Shown here: in pieces, positions 1-7,472 of the stretch
Layout: every line of letters begins with the position of its first letter
How positions within the stretch are numbered: position 1 is the stretch's first letter
Assembly (NCBI GenBank): GCA_002421565.1
Contig: DIKC01000084.1
Span: 900-9,686 of the forward strand
Source: Desulfobulbaceae bacterium UBA5628
GTDB taxonomy: Bacteria; Desulfobacterota; Desulfobulbia; Desulfobulbales; Desulfurivibrionaceae
DNA length: 8,787 nt
Direction of reading: 5' to 3'
The notes under the pieces: model-generated
What the model was told of the DNA's origin: nothing
The model's database searches: none
Seen by the model: the letters and a program-made list of their open reading frames with translations, nothing else
Position numbers and translations under genes: made by a program

Positions 1-63
1 GCACGGGACTCAAAATCCCGCGGGGGCAACCCCATGTCGGTTCGATTCCGACCTCCGGCACCA
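1..63 (+). tRNA. tRNA-Leu (anticodon CAA), 3' portion, cut by window start
   Basis: This is the 3' part of a class II tRNA that decodes the leucine codon UUG. The anticodon arm is complete: a 5-bp stem 4-8/16-20 closes a 7-nt loop (9-15) with anticodon CAA at 11-13. A long variable arm follows (G-rich 22-26 pairing with CCCC 30-33), which is diagnostic of Leu/Ser/Tyr tRNAs. The T arm is 36-40/48-52 with loop TTCGATT at 41-47. The 3' acceptor strand is 53-59, the discriminator is A60, and CCA is encoded at 61-63. The 5' acceptor strand and D arm lie outside the window. Identity rests on the anticodon plus the long variable arm. Confidence 0.95.
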
Positions 64-74
64 GCGATAAACAG

Positions 75-110
75 GGGCTTTTCCAGTGATAACGCTGGGA
101 AAGCCCTTTT
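75..110 (+). terminator. Rho-independent terminator after tRNA-Leu
   Basis: A 12-bp stem (75-86 with 95-106, a single G-T pair, otherwise perfect) encloses an 8-nt loop (87-94) and is followed directly by TTTT at 107-110. It starts 11 nt after the CCA end, the expected place for a tRNA transcript terminator. The stem is far stronger than chance. Confidence 0.93.
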
Positions 111-368
111 CGTTCCCCGGCCTGCTTGGTTTTCGCTTGCTGTTTGTTGCCGTGAAATGCTATTTGAATGCGTATCAAGTGCAACAAAAGTGCGACAAAA
201 GTGGGGCATTTTTTTATTGTGGTTGGTTTTGGCTCATATCCAGAAACGAAAAAACAAGGGCGGAATATCGTGGATGCCCACGGTGAGGATGACCGGCGGC
301 CTGCGCTTAGGCTTGTTCTCCCCCGGAATAGCTCGGCATCACCTGGCCGATTCTTCACGCAAATTATT
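111..368. other. Intergenic region between tRNA-Leu and the lipoprotein operon
   Basis: No credible protein gene was found here on either strand. The stretch to about 260 is clearly richer in A/T than the flanking genes, with runs such as the T run at 209-215. It contains a short tandem repeat (listed separately) and a small hairpin CGTGG-atgc-CCACG (269-282). Reading the minus strand, a T-rich tract lies about 15 nt after that hairpin, so it might weakly terminate the lipoprotein operon, but it lacks the usual adjacent T run. Transcription from both sides converges here. Confidence 0.6.
178..206 (+). repeat. Short tandem direct repeat, 11-bp period
   Basis: Two adjacent copies of GTGC(A/G)ACAAAA occupy 179-189 and 190-200, differing at one base, and a third partial copy begins GTG at 201. 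Closely spaced short repeats beside the 3' end of a tRNA gene resemble arm-type binding sites of tyrosine integrases, but no integrase gene is visible in this window, so that reading is only a suggestion. Confidence 0.5.
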
Positions 369-935
369 TTACCGGCGGGGGAAAAGTGCCCCCGGATTGC
401 CGCCGCTGGCGGTGATCCGGGCCAGATCATCGGTCAAGGGCAATCGCACTTCATGCGAGGCGAGGATTTCACCGCTGGCCGGATCAACCAGACGGCCGGT
501 CAGGTAAACGTGGCTGTAAGTCTTGTAGTAGGTGCCGGTGACCAGAGCATCCGGAGTCACTCCGGTGGCCAGCAACTCCTTGACGTTGCGGGAGAGGGCC
601 AGCTCGCCCGCCTCTTCTCTGATCTGGAGGGTTTGGGTCAGGTTGAGGGCCACCACCCGATAGCCGAGATCGTTAAGGGCGGTGGTCACATGGCCGGACA
701 TGGCCCGGCCGAGGGTTGACGATTTTTTCAGATCGTCAACATTGACAAAAGTGGTGGTGATCACGGTGGCGTCAGGGGCCAAGGCATCCCTGGGGCCGCT
801 GGTCAGGGCGGCGGTCATATCGCGGGCGACCAAGCGGAGATCATCGGTGCCCTTGGTCATTGATTGGGCCAACGAGCAGGCGTTGAGGGCGGCCAGGAGT
901 AGCAGCGCGGCGGTCAGTCTGGTTGTGGTCTTCAT
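369..935 (-). CDS. FlgO-domain outer-membrane lipoprotein
   Basis: The product is a 188-aa exported lipoprotein. It starts with a basic n-region and a Leu/Ala-rich core ending in lipobox LNAC, with the lipidated cysteine at residue 20. Ser at +2 predicts outer-membrane sorting. The mature part matches the FlgO family: a TFVNVDDL-type strand and helix around 62-95, and the block DALVTGTYYKTYSHVYLTGR near 129-148, followed by LVDPASGEILAS. FlgO was described in Vibrio as an outer-membrane protein linked to flagellar stability, but many FlgO-domain proteins occur without that link. The start codon overlaps the stop of the upstream lipoprotein gene (ATGA, 932-935), so the two are probably translationally coupled; a GGAG lies 8 nt before the ATG. 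Export and family are fairly certain; function is not. Confidence 0.85.
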   Translation of the reverse strand: MKTTTRLTAALLLLAALNACSLAQSMTKGTDDLRLVARDMTAALTSGPRDALAPDATVITTTFVNVDDLKKSSTLGRAMSGHVTTALNDLGYRVVALNLTQTLQIREEAGELALSRNVKELLATGVTPDALVTGTYYKTYSHVYLTGRLVDPASGEILASHEVRLPLTDDLARITASGGNPGALFPRR

Positions 936-1597
936 CCTGAAATCTCCATCCGGCGGGCAGGGGTCGGGGATTTTTCCCGGTAGTGCCAGGCATCGGCCCC
1001 GTTGATGTAGTAGAGATCGGAGCGGCGGAAGATATAGCGGCCATCGTGGGTGATGGTGCTGGTGATCAGCAGCTCATGATCAGGGATCGCCGGGAAAGCG
1101 TCCCAAAGAAGATCAACCGCTACCGCCCCGGCCAAGCCCGCGCCTTTCCATGCCTGGCTGGCCTGGCCGTGATCAAGGGCGTTGCGGAGAACCAGCATAC
1201 CACCGGCGAGGGTGGTCAGCATACCGGGCGGCGGACGTTGGATGCCTCGGTCTGCCTGATGGCGGATGGTTTGCAGTTTGTACTCCAGGGTGAAGGTTTG
1301 GGGATCGGGTGTAGTCGGAACCTCCACCCCCTGGTTGACCAGCCGGGTGATTAGCAGATCGTGGAAGCCCTGCTGGAAAGGAGATGAGTTTTTCGGGGGT
1401 GGGGCGATGAATATCCGGCCGGCGACAACCCGCACCTGGGCGGCCACATCATCTGCCAACACATCCCAGTGGTGCATAGCCTGCATGGTTCGTTGTACGC
1501 TGTAGGGGTGGCTGGTGGCCTGGGGTACCTGGGAGCAGGCGGCCGTGAAGGCCAGCAAAAGCAGGGCCGAAAGTAGGTAAATACGCGATTTTTTCAT
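932..1597 (-). CDS. Predicted outer-membrane lipoprotein of unknown function
   Basis: The product is 221 aa. Residues 1-21 form a lipoprotein signal peptide (MKK, a Leu/Ala-rich core, then TAAC with Cys21; Thr at -3 is a less common lipobox residue). Ser at +2 suggests the outer membrane. The mature protein has a polar N-terminal half with an IAPPPKNSSPFQQGF segment (about 63-78), a Gly/Ala-rich hydrophobic stretch (about 125-168) that may be a helical hairpin or membrane-associated segment, and a C-terminal part ending in a YIF-RRSDLYYINGADAWHYR region (about 188-207). I do not recognise the family. The start at 1597 was chosen because AAAGGAGG lies 5 nt upstream and the signal peptide begins there; upstream in-frame starts give an unlikely leader. 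It is the first gene of a two-gene operon with the FlgO-domain lipoprotein, overlapping it by 4 nt, so the two may act together. Confidence 0.85.
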   Translation of the reverse strand: MKKSRIYLLSALLLLAFTAACSQVPQATSHPYSVQRTMQAMHHWDVLADDVAAQVRVVAGRIFIAPPPKNSSPFQQGFHDLLITRLVNQGVEVPTTPDPQTFTLEYKLQTIRHQADRGIQRPPPGMLTTLAGGMLVLRNALDHGQASQAWKGAGLAGAVAVDLLWDAFPAIPDHELLITSTITHDGRYIFRRSDLYYINGADAWHYREKSPTPARRMEISG

Positions 1598-1602
1598 GGT
1601 TT

Positions 1603-1610
1603 CCTCCTTT
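1603..1610 (-). promoter_or_regulatory. Strong ribosome-binding site of the 221-aa lipoprotein gene
   Basis: The minus strand reads AAAGGAGG, then 5 nt, then ATG at 1597. It is a near-perfect Shine-Dalgarno sequence and fixes the start at 1597 instead of an in-frame candidate about 126 nt upstream. Confidence 0.85.
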
Positions 1611-1624
1611 GTTTGAAGCACCCT

Positions 1625-1648
1625 ATCATAACATGGGCAAGCGGTCAA
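1625..1648 (-). promoter_or_regulatory. Candidate promoter of the lipoprotein operon (extended -10)
   Basis: On the minus strand, TGTTATGAT (1633-1625) is an extended -10 match (TGnTATGAT) 27 nt upstream of the start codon, leaving a short leader with the Shine-Dalgarno. TTGACC (1648-1643) lies upstream but only 12 nt from the -10, too close for an ideal -35, so recognition would rely mainly on the extended -10. Not verifiable without transcript ends. Confidence 0.45.
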
Positions 1649-1699
1649 TAATGAGCATAAGGAGGGTGGATGGCGGTCTATATCTCCACCTTCTGGAGT

Positions 1700-1752
1700 A
1701 AAAAAAGGAACAGAACGTGACATGTCGGTTCGATCACGGAATCCCTTTTTTT
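1700..1752 (-). terminator. Terminator of the mre-rod operon, possibly bidirectional
   Basis: An outer stem of A7GG (1700-1708) with CCT7 (1744-1752) encloses a second stem CGTGA/TCACG (1716-1720 with 1734-1738) and a 13-nt loop. In the minus direction it begins 13 nt after the rodA stop codon and ends in a run of seven T, and it also ends in T7 on the plus strand. The stem is interrupted by a large internal loop and the outer pairs are A-T, so efficiency may be modest. It separates the rodA operon from the lipoprotein genes, which have their own candidate promoter. Confidence 0.65.
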
Positions 1753-1765
1753 GTCAGCTCCGCCC

Positions 1766-2878
1766 TCAGGAGGGACCCATAAAGCGGCGCATTCGGATGT
1801 TGATCAGCAGGCCGATCCCGGCCAGGGTGGTAATCAGCGACGAGCCGCCGTAACTGAACATGGGCAGGGGCATCCCCACCACCGGCAGCAGCCCCAGGAC
1901 CATCGCCAGGTTGATAAAGGCCTGCCAGAAAATCAACGAGACGATGCCGAAGGCGAGCAGCATCCCGAATTTATCCCGGGCCGCCAGGGCTATGTTGAGC
2001 CCCCAGAGGATGATGAAGAAGTAGCAGGCCAGCAAAACCAACGAGCCGACAAAACCCCACTCCTCGGCCCATACCGAAAAGGCGAAGTCGGTGTGGCGTT
2101 CGGGGAGAAAATCAAGCTGGGCCTGGGTGCCGTGCAGGTATCCTTTGCCGAATTTGAGGCCGCTGCCCACCGCGATCTTGGACTGGGTGATATGGTAGCT
2201 GGCCCCCAGTGGGTCTTTTTCCGGATCGAGAAAGGTCAGCACCCGCTGACGCTGGTAAGGCTTGAGAAAAAAATGCCAGGCCAAAGGGATGGCGGCCAGG
2301 CCGGTGCCGGCCAGTACCGCCAGGGTGGACCATTTCAGTTTAACGAAAAGGGTTATGGAAACGAAGATGAAGGCCAGCAACAGCGCGGTTCCCAGATCCG
2401 GCTGCTTGAGAATCAGAAGAAAGGGAACGGCGGTGAGAGTGATGGGTACCGCCAGTTCCTTCAAGGTAAAGCCCTTGCCGGTATCCTTGCGGAAATAATA
2501 ACTGGCCAGGGTGATCACCAGCATCAATTTAGCCGGCTCCGAAGGCTGCAGGCGGAAGAAACCGAGATTTAGCCAGCGCTGGGTGCCGGCCACCTCGGCG
2601 CCCAAGATCAGGGCGGCCAGCAGCAGGATGATCATGGCCGCGTAGATCGGATAATTCCAGGCGATCAAGGTTTTGTAATCGACCAAGATAATACAGAAAA
2701 TAATCCCGAAGCCCATCAGATAATAATAGATTTGTTTGATAAAGACCGAGGTGCCGACGCTTTTAGTCAGATAAGAGGCGCTGTAAAGATTGACCAGCCC
2801 GAGGATGGCCACCACCAGGACGGCGGCCAGCATCACCCAGTCGATATTCTGCAACAGCCGGCGGTCAAAACGAAGCAT
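1766..2878 (-). CDS. rodA: Rod-shape peptidoglycan glycosyltransferase RodA (SEDS family)
   Basis: RodA polymerises lipid II into glycan strands for lateral-wall growth, working with the transpeptidase PBP2 in the inner membrane. The 370-aa product is the usual length and highly hydrophobic, with about ten membrane segments. Family landmarks are present: QPSE (111-114), KQPDLGTA (158-165), QRVLTFLDP (211-219), and the large periplasmic loop with LDFLPERHTDFAF, in which Asp264 of HTD corresponds to the catalytic aspartate of SEDS enzymes. The C-terminal PLPMFSYGGSS (337-347) is followed by a basic IRMRR end. The HTDF/GGSS form and the PBP2 neighbour point to RodA instead of FtsW. The ATG lies 2 nt after the mrdA stop, and an AGGA Shine-Dalgarno sits 6 nt before it, inside the end of mrdA. 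It is the last gene of the operon. Confidence 0.97.
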   Translation of the reverse strand: MLRFDRRLLQNIDWVMLAAVLVVAILGLVNLYSASYLTKSVGTSVFIKQIYYYLMGFGIIFCIILVDYKTLIAWNYPIYAAMIILLLAALILGAEVAGTQRWLNLGFFRLQPSEPAKLMLVITLASYYFRKDTGKGFTLKELAVPITLTAVPFLLILKQPDLGTALLLAFIFVSITLFVKLKWSTLAVLAGTGLAAIPLAWHFFLKPYQRQRVLTFLDPEKDPLGASYHITQSKIAVGSGLKFGKGYLHGTQAQLDFLPERHTDFAFSVWAEEWGFVGSLVLLACYFFIILWGLNIALAARDKFGMLLAFGIVSLIFWQAFINLAMVLGLLPVVGMPLPMFSYGGSSLITTLAGIGLLINIRMRRFMGPS

Positions 2879-2880
2879 GG

Positions 2881-4779
2881 TTATTCCTCGGAGTCGATGG
2901 TTGCCGGGGGCGGCGGCGGTTCGGGGGCAGCGGCCGCGCCGAGACGGCCGGCAAAGTAGCTTTTAAGAACGGCCTTGGCGATCGGCGCCGCCACCGAGCC
3001 GCCGCCGCCGCCATGCTCTACCAGCACCGTCACCGCGATTTCGGGATTGTCGGCCGGCGCGTAGCAGGTAAACCAGGCGTGATCGCGGAATTTGTAGGGA
3101 ATGGCATCGCCTTTCAGGTGCTCGAAGTGGGCCAGCCGCACCACTTGGGCGGTGCCGGTTTTGCCCGCCACCACGATCTCGGAGAATTTAGCGGCGCGGG
3201 CGGTGGCATGCTCGCCGTTAACCGCGTCGATCATCCCCTGCCGGACCAAACGCCAGGAATTTTCCTTGGCAATGGCGGTGTTTTCCAGCACCGGCGGGAA
3301 AGAGGTTACCATATTTCCTTCCTGATCGCGGACGCTATCCACCAGCAAGGGCCGATAAAGCTTGCCGCCGTTGGCCACCGCCGCGGTCATCCGGTTGATT
3401 TGCAGGGGAGTGGCCAGGTTGAAGCCCTGGCCGATGGCCACCGACATGGTTTCCCCCTCCTGCCACGGTTCCTGGTGGCGGCGCTGTTTCCATTCGCTGG
3501 TCGGCACCAGGCCCTCTTTTTCATGCTCCAGCTTGATTCCGGTTTTGCGCCCCAGGCCGAAGAGGGCGGCATAGCGGGCCAGGGTGTCCACCCCCAGTTT
3601 TTGCCCCACCTGGTAGAAATAGACGTCGCACGACTCGGAAATCGCCTTGTTGAGGTTGACCGCCCCGTGCCCCCCTTTTTTCCAGCAGCCGTAACGGCGA
3701 TTGCCGAAATTAATAAAACCGGGACAATAATGGACGGTCTCCGGGGTGATCACTTTCTCCTCCAGGCCGGCCAGGGCGGTAATAAGCTTGTACGTTGAGC
3801 CGGGTGGGTACTGACCCTGGATCGGCTTGTTGATAAGCGGCGTTTTGGGGTCTTCGAGCAGGCCGCGCCAGACCGGGGTCGGAATCCCGCCCTCGAATTT
3901 GTTGAGGGGCAGGGCAGGGGCGCTGACCAGGGCCAGCAACCGGCCGGTGTTGACCTCCATCGCCACCACCGCCCCGGCCTTGTCGGCCATCGCATCTTCC
4001 GCCGCCTTCTGAATTTTGATGTCCAGGGTCAGGCGCAGGTCGCCGCCGGGCAGCGGCTCATGGATTTGCAACTGTTTCTGGGCAAAGCCGTGGACATCCA
4101 CCTCCACCAGGCTATACCCCTTTTCCCCCTTCAGGTAAGGCTCAAAGAGTTTTTCCACCCCCATCTTGCCGATTTGATCCCCGGCCAGATAACCTTCCGC
4201 GCTCCGTTCATCCAATTCCTGGCGGTTGATTTCGCCCAAGTAGCCGATCAGGTGGGAGGCCATATTGCCGTACAGATAGTCCCGGCTGGGCAGTACCTCG
4301 ATCTGCACTCCGGGCAGGTTGAAGCTGTTGTTTTCGATCTGAACCAGAGTCTTCCAGTCCACATCCTCCTTGAGCCGGGTCGGCATATAGCGGGGATGAT
4401 CGGCCCCGGCCCGAATCCGGTCGAGCAATTCGGAAATATCCATCCCCAGCAGTCCGGCCAGTTGTTTGATCACCTCGTCGGGATGGGGAGCGTCCTCCCG
4501 GATCCAGACCACGTTGAAGCGAGGCCGGTTGCTGATGATGATTTCGCCGTTGCGGTCCAGAATATTGCCTCTGGGGGCGGCCAGATATTGGGTTCTGATC
4601 CGGTTTACTTCCGACAGCCGCGAGTACTCGGCGCCCTGCTGGATCTGGAGATGCCAGAGTCGCACCACCAGGATAACCACGAAAAAAATGACCACCGCCG
4701 AGACGATGTCGATCCGTTTCTTGAGGATATTAAGCTCGGCCGGATCCATTTTATTGATATTGCCCAGGGGACGGAGCAT
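2881..4779 (-). CDS. mrdA: Penicillin-binding protein 2, elongasome transpeptidase
   Basis: PBP2 cross-links peptidoglycan made by RodA during elongation and is a beta-lactam target. The product is 632 aa from the chosen start. A single membrane helix (about 20-45) anchors the protein. A dimerisation/pedestal domain follows (APRGNILDRNG near 67-77), then the transpeptidase domain with all three active-site motifs: STYK (Ser328), SCD (383-385) and KTGT (540-543). The start at 4779 is preferred because AGGGG lies 8 nt upstream and it follows the mreD stop by 4 nt; an in-frame ATG at 4851 would overlap mreD by 68 nt, and another at 4749 lacks a Shine-Dalgarno. An unusual feature is the C-terminus: after the fold ends (LKSYFAGRLG) there is an Ala/Pro-rich tail with five consecutive prolines and an acidic end. 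Identity is secure; the tail's role is unknown. Confidence 0.96.
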   Translation of the reverse strand: MLRPLGNINKMDPAELNILKKRIDIVSAVVIFFVVILVVRLWHLQIQQGAEYSRLSEVNRIRTQYLAAPRGNILDRNGEIIISNRPRFNVVWIREDAPHPDEVIKQLAGLLGMDISELLDRIRAGADHPRYMPTRLKEDVDWKTLVQIENNSFNLPGVQIEVLPSRDYLYGNMASHLIGYLGEINRQELDERSAEGYLAGDQIGKMGVEKLFEPYLKGEKGYSLVEVDVHGFAQKQLQIHEPLPGGDLRLTLDIKIQKAAEDAMADKAGAVVAMEVNTGRLLALVSAPALPLNKFEGGIPTPVWRGLLEDPKTPLINKPIQGQYPPGSTYKLITALAGLEEKVITPETVHYCPGFINFGNRRYGCWKKGGHGAVNLNKAISESCDVYFYQVGQKLGVDTLARYAALFGLGRKTGIKLEHEKEGLVPTSEWKQRRHQEPWQEGETMSVAIGQGFNLATPLQINRMTAAVANGGKLYRPLLVDSVRDQEGNMVTSFPPVLENTAIAKENSWRLVRQGMIDAVNGEHATARAAKFSEIVVAGKTGTAQVVRLAHFEHLKGDAIPYKFRDHAWFTCYAPADNPEIAVTVLVEHGGGGGSVAAPIAKAVLKSYFAGRLGAAAAPEPPPPPATIDSEE

Positions 4780-4783
4780 GGCT

Positions 4784-5323
4784 TCAACCCCTGAACCGAT
4801 TGCCGGAACGGCGCTTGAACGAGAGGAAAGGCTTGTCCCGGCGTTCGGCAAGCAGGGCCGGCAAGCTTTGCAAGAGGTGGAAGAAGGGGATGCAGACCAC
4901 CGCCAGAATCAGCATCTGCAACAGCATGGTGGCCCATGACCAGGCCGGCGGACTTTCCGGGGCGAGCACCGCCACGGTTATATAGATGACCCCGGAGGCA
5001 AAAAGAAAGCCGGCCAGGGCGAGCACCACCTGGTGAATCAGATCGGTCAGCGCCAAATGGCGGAGGATCAGTTTGAGCAGGAAGAACAGCAGCAGGTAGG
5101 TGAGGGGATAGACTCCGAGAAAGATCCCGGCAAAGATGTCCATGATCAGCCCCAGGAGCAGGGCGATCACCGCCCCCTTGAAGAGGTCGAGATGGAGGGC
5201 GACAAAGACGATGAGTAGAAAGAGCAGATCCGGGCTGCCGATCCAGCCGGGCAGTTGATGAAAGAGGGTGGTTTGCAGCACCAGGAAAAGGGCGCCGATG
5301 GCGAAAAAGACGGAAATCAGCAT
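4784..5323 (-). CDS. mreD: Rod shape-determining membrane protein MreD
   Basis: MreD is a small integral inner-membrane component of the elongasome that associates with MreC and helps regulate the RodA-PBP2 pair. The 179-aa product is almost entirely hydrophobic, with five or six predicted membrane segments (roughly 3-20, 32-46, 50-68, 70-88, 98-120, 130-155). Family landmarks are PDLLFLLIVFVAL (31-43) and the G-LIMDIFAGIFLGVYPLTY block (58-76). The C-terminal tail (160-179) is basic and cytoplasmic by the positive-inside rule. Its ATG follows the mreC stop by 2 nt (TAG-CG-ATG) without a clear Shine-Dalgarno, which suggests coupled translation. MreD sequences are poorly conserved, but the position between mreC and mrdA makes the call firm. 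Confidence 0.95.
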   Translation of the reverse strand: MLISVFFAIGALFLVLQTTLFHQLPGWIGSPDLLFLLIVFVALHLDLFKGAVIALLLGLIMDIFAGIFLGVYPLTYLLLFFLLKLILRHLALTDLIHQVVLALAGFLFASGVIYITVAVLAPESPPAWSWATMLLQMLILAVVCIPFFHLLQSLPALLAERRDKPFLSFKRRSGNRFRG

Positions 5324-5325
5324 CG

Positions 5326-6159
5326 CTACTCGGCCAGCGAGGATTTTTTCATGATGATCAGGACATGTTCCAACTGAGCAAAATCGGCCGCCGGTTCCAC
5401 CGTGATCGCCTGAAACATGCCCCGGGGCGAATGCACCACCCTGGCCACCCGGCCCACCGGCAAACCCTTGGGAAAGACCCCGCCCAAACCGGAGGTGACC
5501 ACCAGGTCACCCTCGCTGACCTCGCTGTTGCGCAGCACGTAATGGAGGATGAAGTCGGTGCCGTCGCCCTTGATGATCCCCTGAATCCGGTTTTTCTGGA
5601 CGATCACGTCCACCGCGCTGTTGGGATCGTTGGCCAGCAGAATTTTGGCGTAATGGGGGGAGGTGTTCATCACCTGGCCGACAATGCCCTCCACCGTCAC
5701 CACCGGCATCCCTTTTTCCACCCCGTCGCTGCTGCCCCGGTCGATGATCACGGTTTTGAACCACAGCGATGGGTCTTTGCCGATGATCCGGGCGGTGAGG
5801 GTGGGCGGGGGCAGGGTTTCCTTGAGTTCCAGCAATTTGCCGAGCCGGACGTTGGTGGCCACCGCCTCCCGGTATTGGGTGGCGGCGGCCTTGTGGGCGC
5901 GGATTTCTTCCCGCAGCTTGCGATTTTCTTCCCGGACGTTGATCAGGGCGCGGTAATCTTGCCAGATGCCGCCAAAATAAGCGGAAAGGCGGGTGACCCC
6001 GATTTGGGCGGTGCCGATGACTTCCAGGGCGAGCTTGTGGGGGGCGTTGAATTCCTGCCGCCCAACGGTGGAGACGATGAGGATGAGGACCAGGGTAAGG
6101 ATCAGGCCGAACAACAGCAAAGCTTTGGCCTGACGGGCGCGTTTACCTCTTTTTCTCAT
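5326..6159 (-). CDS. mreC: Rod shape-determining protein MreC
   Basis: MreC is a bitopic periplasmic scaffold that binds and activates PBP2-RodA and links them to MreB. The 277-aa product has a basic cytoplasmic start (MRKRGKRARQ), one membrane helix (about 12-32), a coiled-coil segment (about 73-113, rich in R/E/K/L) and a two-barrel beta domain (about 120-270). Typical motifs are GKDPSLWFKTVIIDRGSSDG (127-146), NDPNSAVDVIVQ (177-188) and a GDLVVTSGLGGVFPKGLPVG block (217-236). The ATG at 6159 is the only good start, because an in-frame stop lies 33 nt upstream without another ATG/GTG/TTG. No convincing Shine-Dalgarno precedes it, which is unlike rodA and mrdA and may mean lower or coupled translation. 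Confidence 0.96.
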   Translation of the reverse strand: MRKRGKRARQAKALLLFGLILTLVLILIVSTVGRQEFNAPHKLALEVIGTAQIGVTRLSAYFGGIWQDYRALINVREENRKLREEIRAHKAAATQYREAVATNVRLGKLLELKETLPPPTLTARIIGKDPSLWFKTVIIDRGSSDGVEKGMPVVTVEGIVGQVMNTSPHYAKILLANDPNSAVDVIVQKNRIQGIIKGDGTDFILHYVLRNSEVSEGDLVVTSGLGGVFPKGLPVGRVARVVHSPRGMFQAITVEPAADFAQLEHVLIIMKKSSLAE

Positions 6160-6216
6160 GAAACTGACGGGGTCGGCTGATTGGCGGGTTTATCTGACAT
6201 GTCGGCATAGTGCCCC

Positions 6217-6233
6217 GGCATCCAAAAGATGCC
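6217..6233 (-). promoter_or_regulatory. Intercistronic hairpin between mreB and mreC
   Basis: A GGCATC/GATGCC stem (6 bp, 5-nt loop) lies 7 nt after the mreB stop, inside the 80-nt mreB-mreC gap, which is the only sizeable gap in the operon. A 2x2 internal loop allows two more G-C pairs outside it. No T run follows, so it is not a standard terminator. It could stabilise the 3' end of a processed mreB message, helping to keep MreB more abundant than the downstream membrane proteins; that is inference. Confidence 0.45.
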
Positions 6234-6239
6234 TCGGAC

Positions 6240-7343
<1,104 letters not shown>

Positions 7344-7346
7344 TTA

Positions 7347-7375
7347 ACCCTAGCAAGGCCGGCGCTCTTTTGCAA
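7347..7375 (-). promoter_or_regulatory. Candidate promoter of the mreB operon
   Basis: On the minus strand, TTGCAA (7375-7370) and TAGGGT (7352-7347) are separated by 17 nt, the ideal sigma-70 spacing. The -35 matches four of six consensus bases and the -10 three of six. Initiation would fall near 7340, giving a leader of about 60 nt that contains the hairpins listed for 7291-7321. Its position fits, but the -10 is weak. Confidence 0.35.
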
Positions 7376-7410
7376 GCCGGAAAAGGAAACGGTTGCAATC
7401 GCAGGGGCAA

Positions 7411-7440
7411 TTGACTAACATTCGACCCTATTCCCATGAG
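7411..7440 (+). promoter_or_regulatory. Candidate ppiD promoter
   Basis: TTGACT (7411-7416) is a good -35 (five of six). The sigma-70 -10 at an 18-nt spacing, CATGAG, is poor. CCCATGA at 7433-7439, 16 nt after the -35, loosely resembles the CCCCAT-type -10 of heat-shock sigma-32 promoters. In E. coli, ppiD is under envelope and heat-stress control, so this is a possible but unproven reading. Confidence 0.3.
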
Positions 7441-7472
7441 TTGATGAACTTTCCCCAGGAGAACCATGCGCG

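Noticed and set aside
34..719. Plus-strand open frames starting inside the tRNA or in the intergenic region (34-507, 168-719)
   Set aside because: They begin in a tRNA or non-coding DNA, lack RBSs, run antisense into the FlgO-domain gene, and encode nothing recognisable.
33..1734. Genomic island bracketed by att repeats (33-46 and 1721-1734)
   Set aside because: No integrase or other mobility gene lies between the copies, and the distal copy lacks the tRNA 3' end expected of a true duplication. Kept only as a low-interest observation.
4780..4851. Longer mrdA start at 4851
   Set aside because: It would overlap mreD by 68 nt and add a 24-residue leader not expected in PBP2; the ATG at 4779 has AGGGG 8 nt upstream.
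1751..6180. Several 240-270-codon plus-strand open frames (1751-2572, 3013-3798, 4060-4794, 5365-6180)
   Set aside because: Each lies wholly antisense to rodA, mrdA, mreD or mreC, which are certain genes; composition is that of a coding shadow.
1718..6205. TGACATGTCGG shared by 1718-1728 and 6195-6205
   Set aside because: An 11-nt match between two places in 8.8 kb is expected by chance, and the flanks do not extend it.
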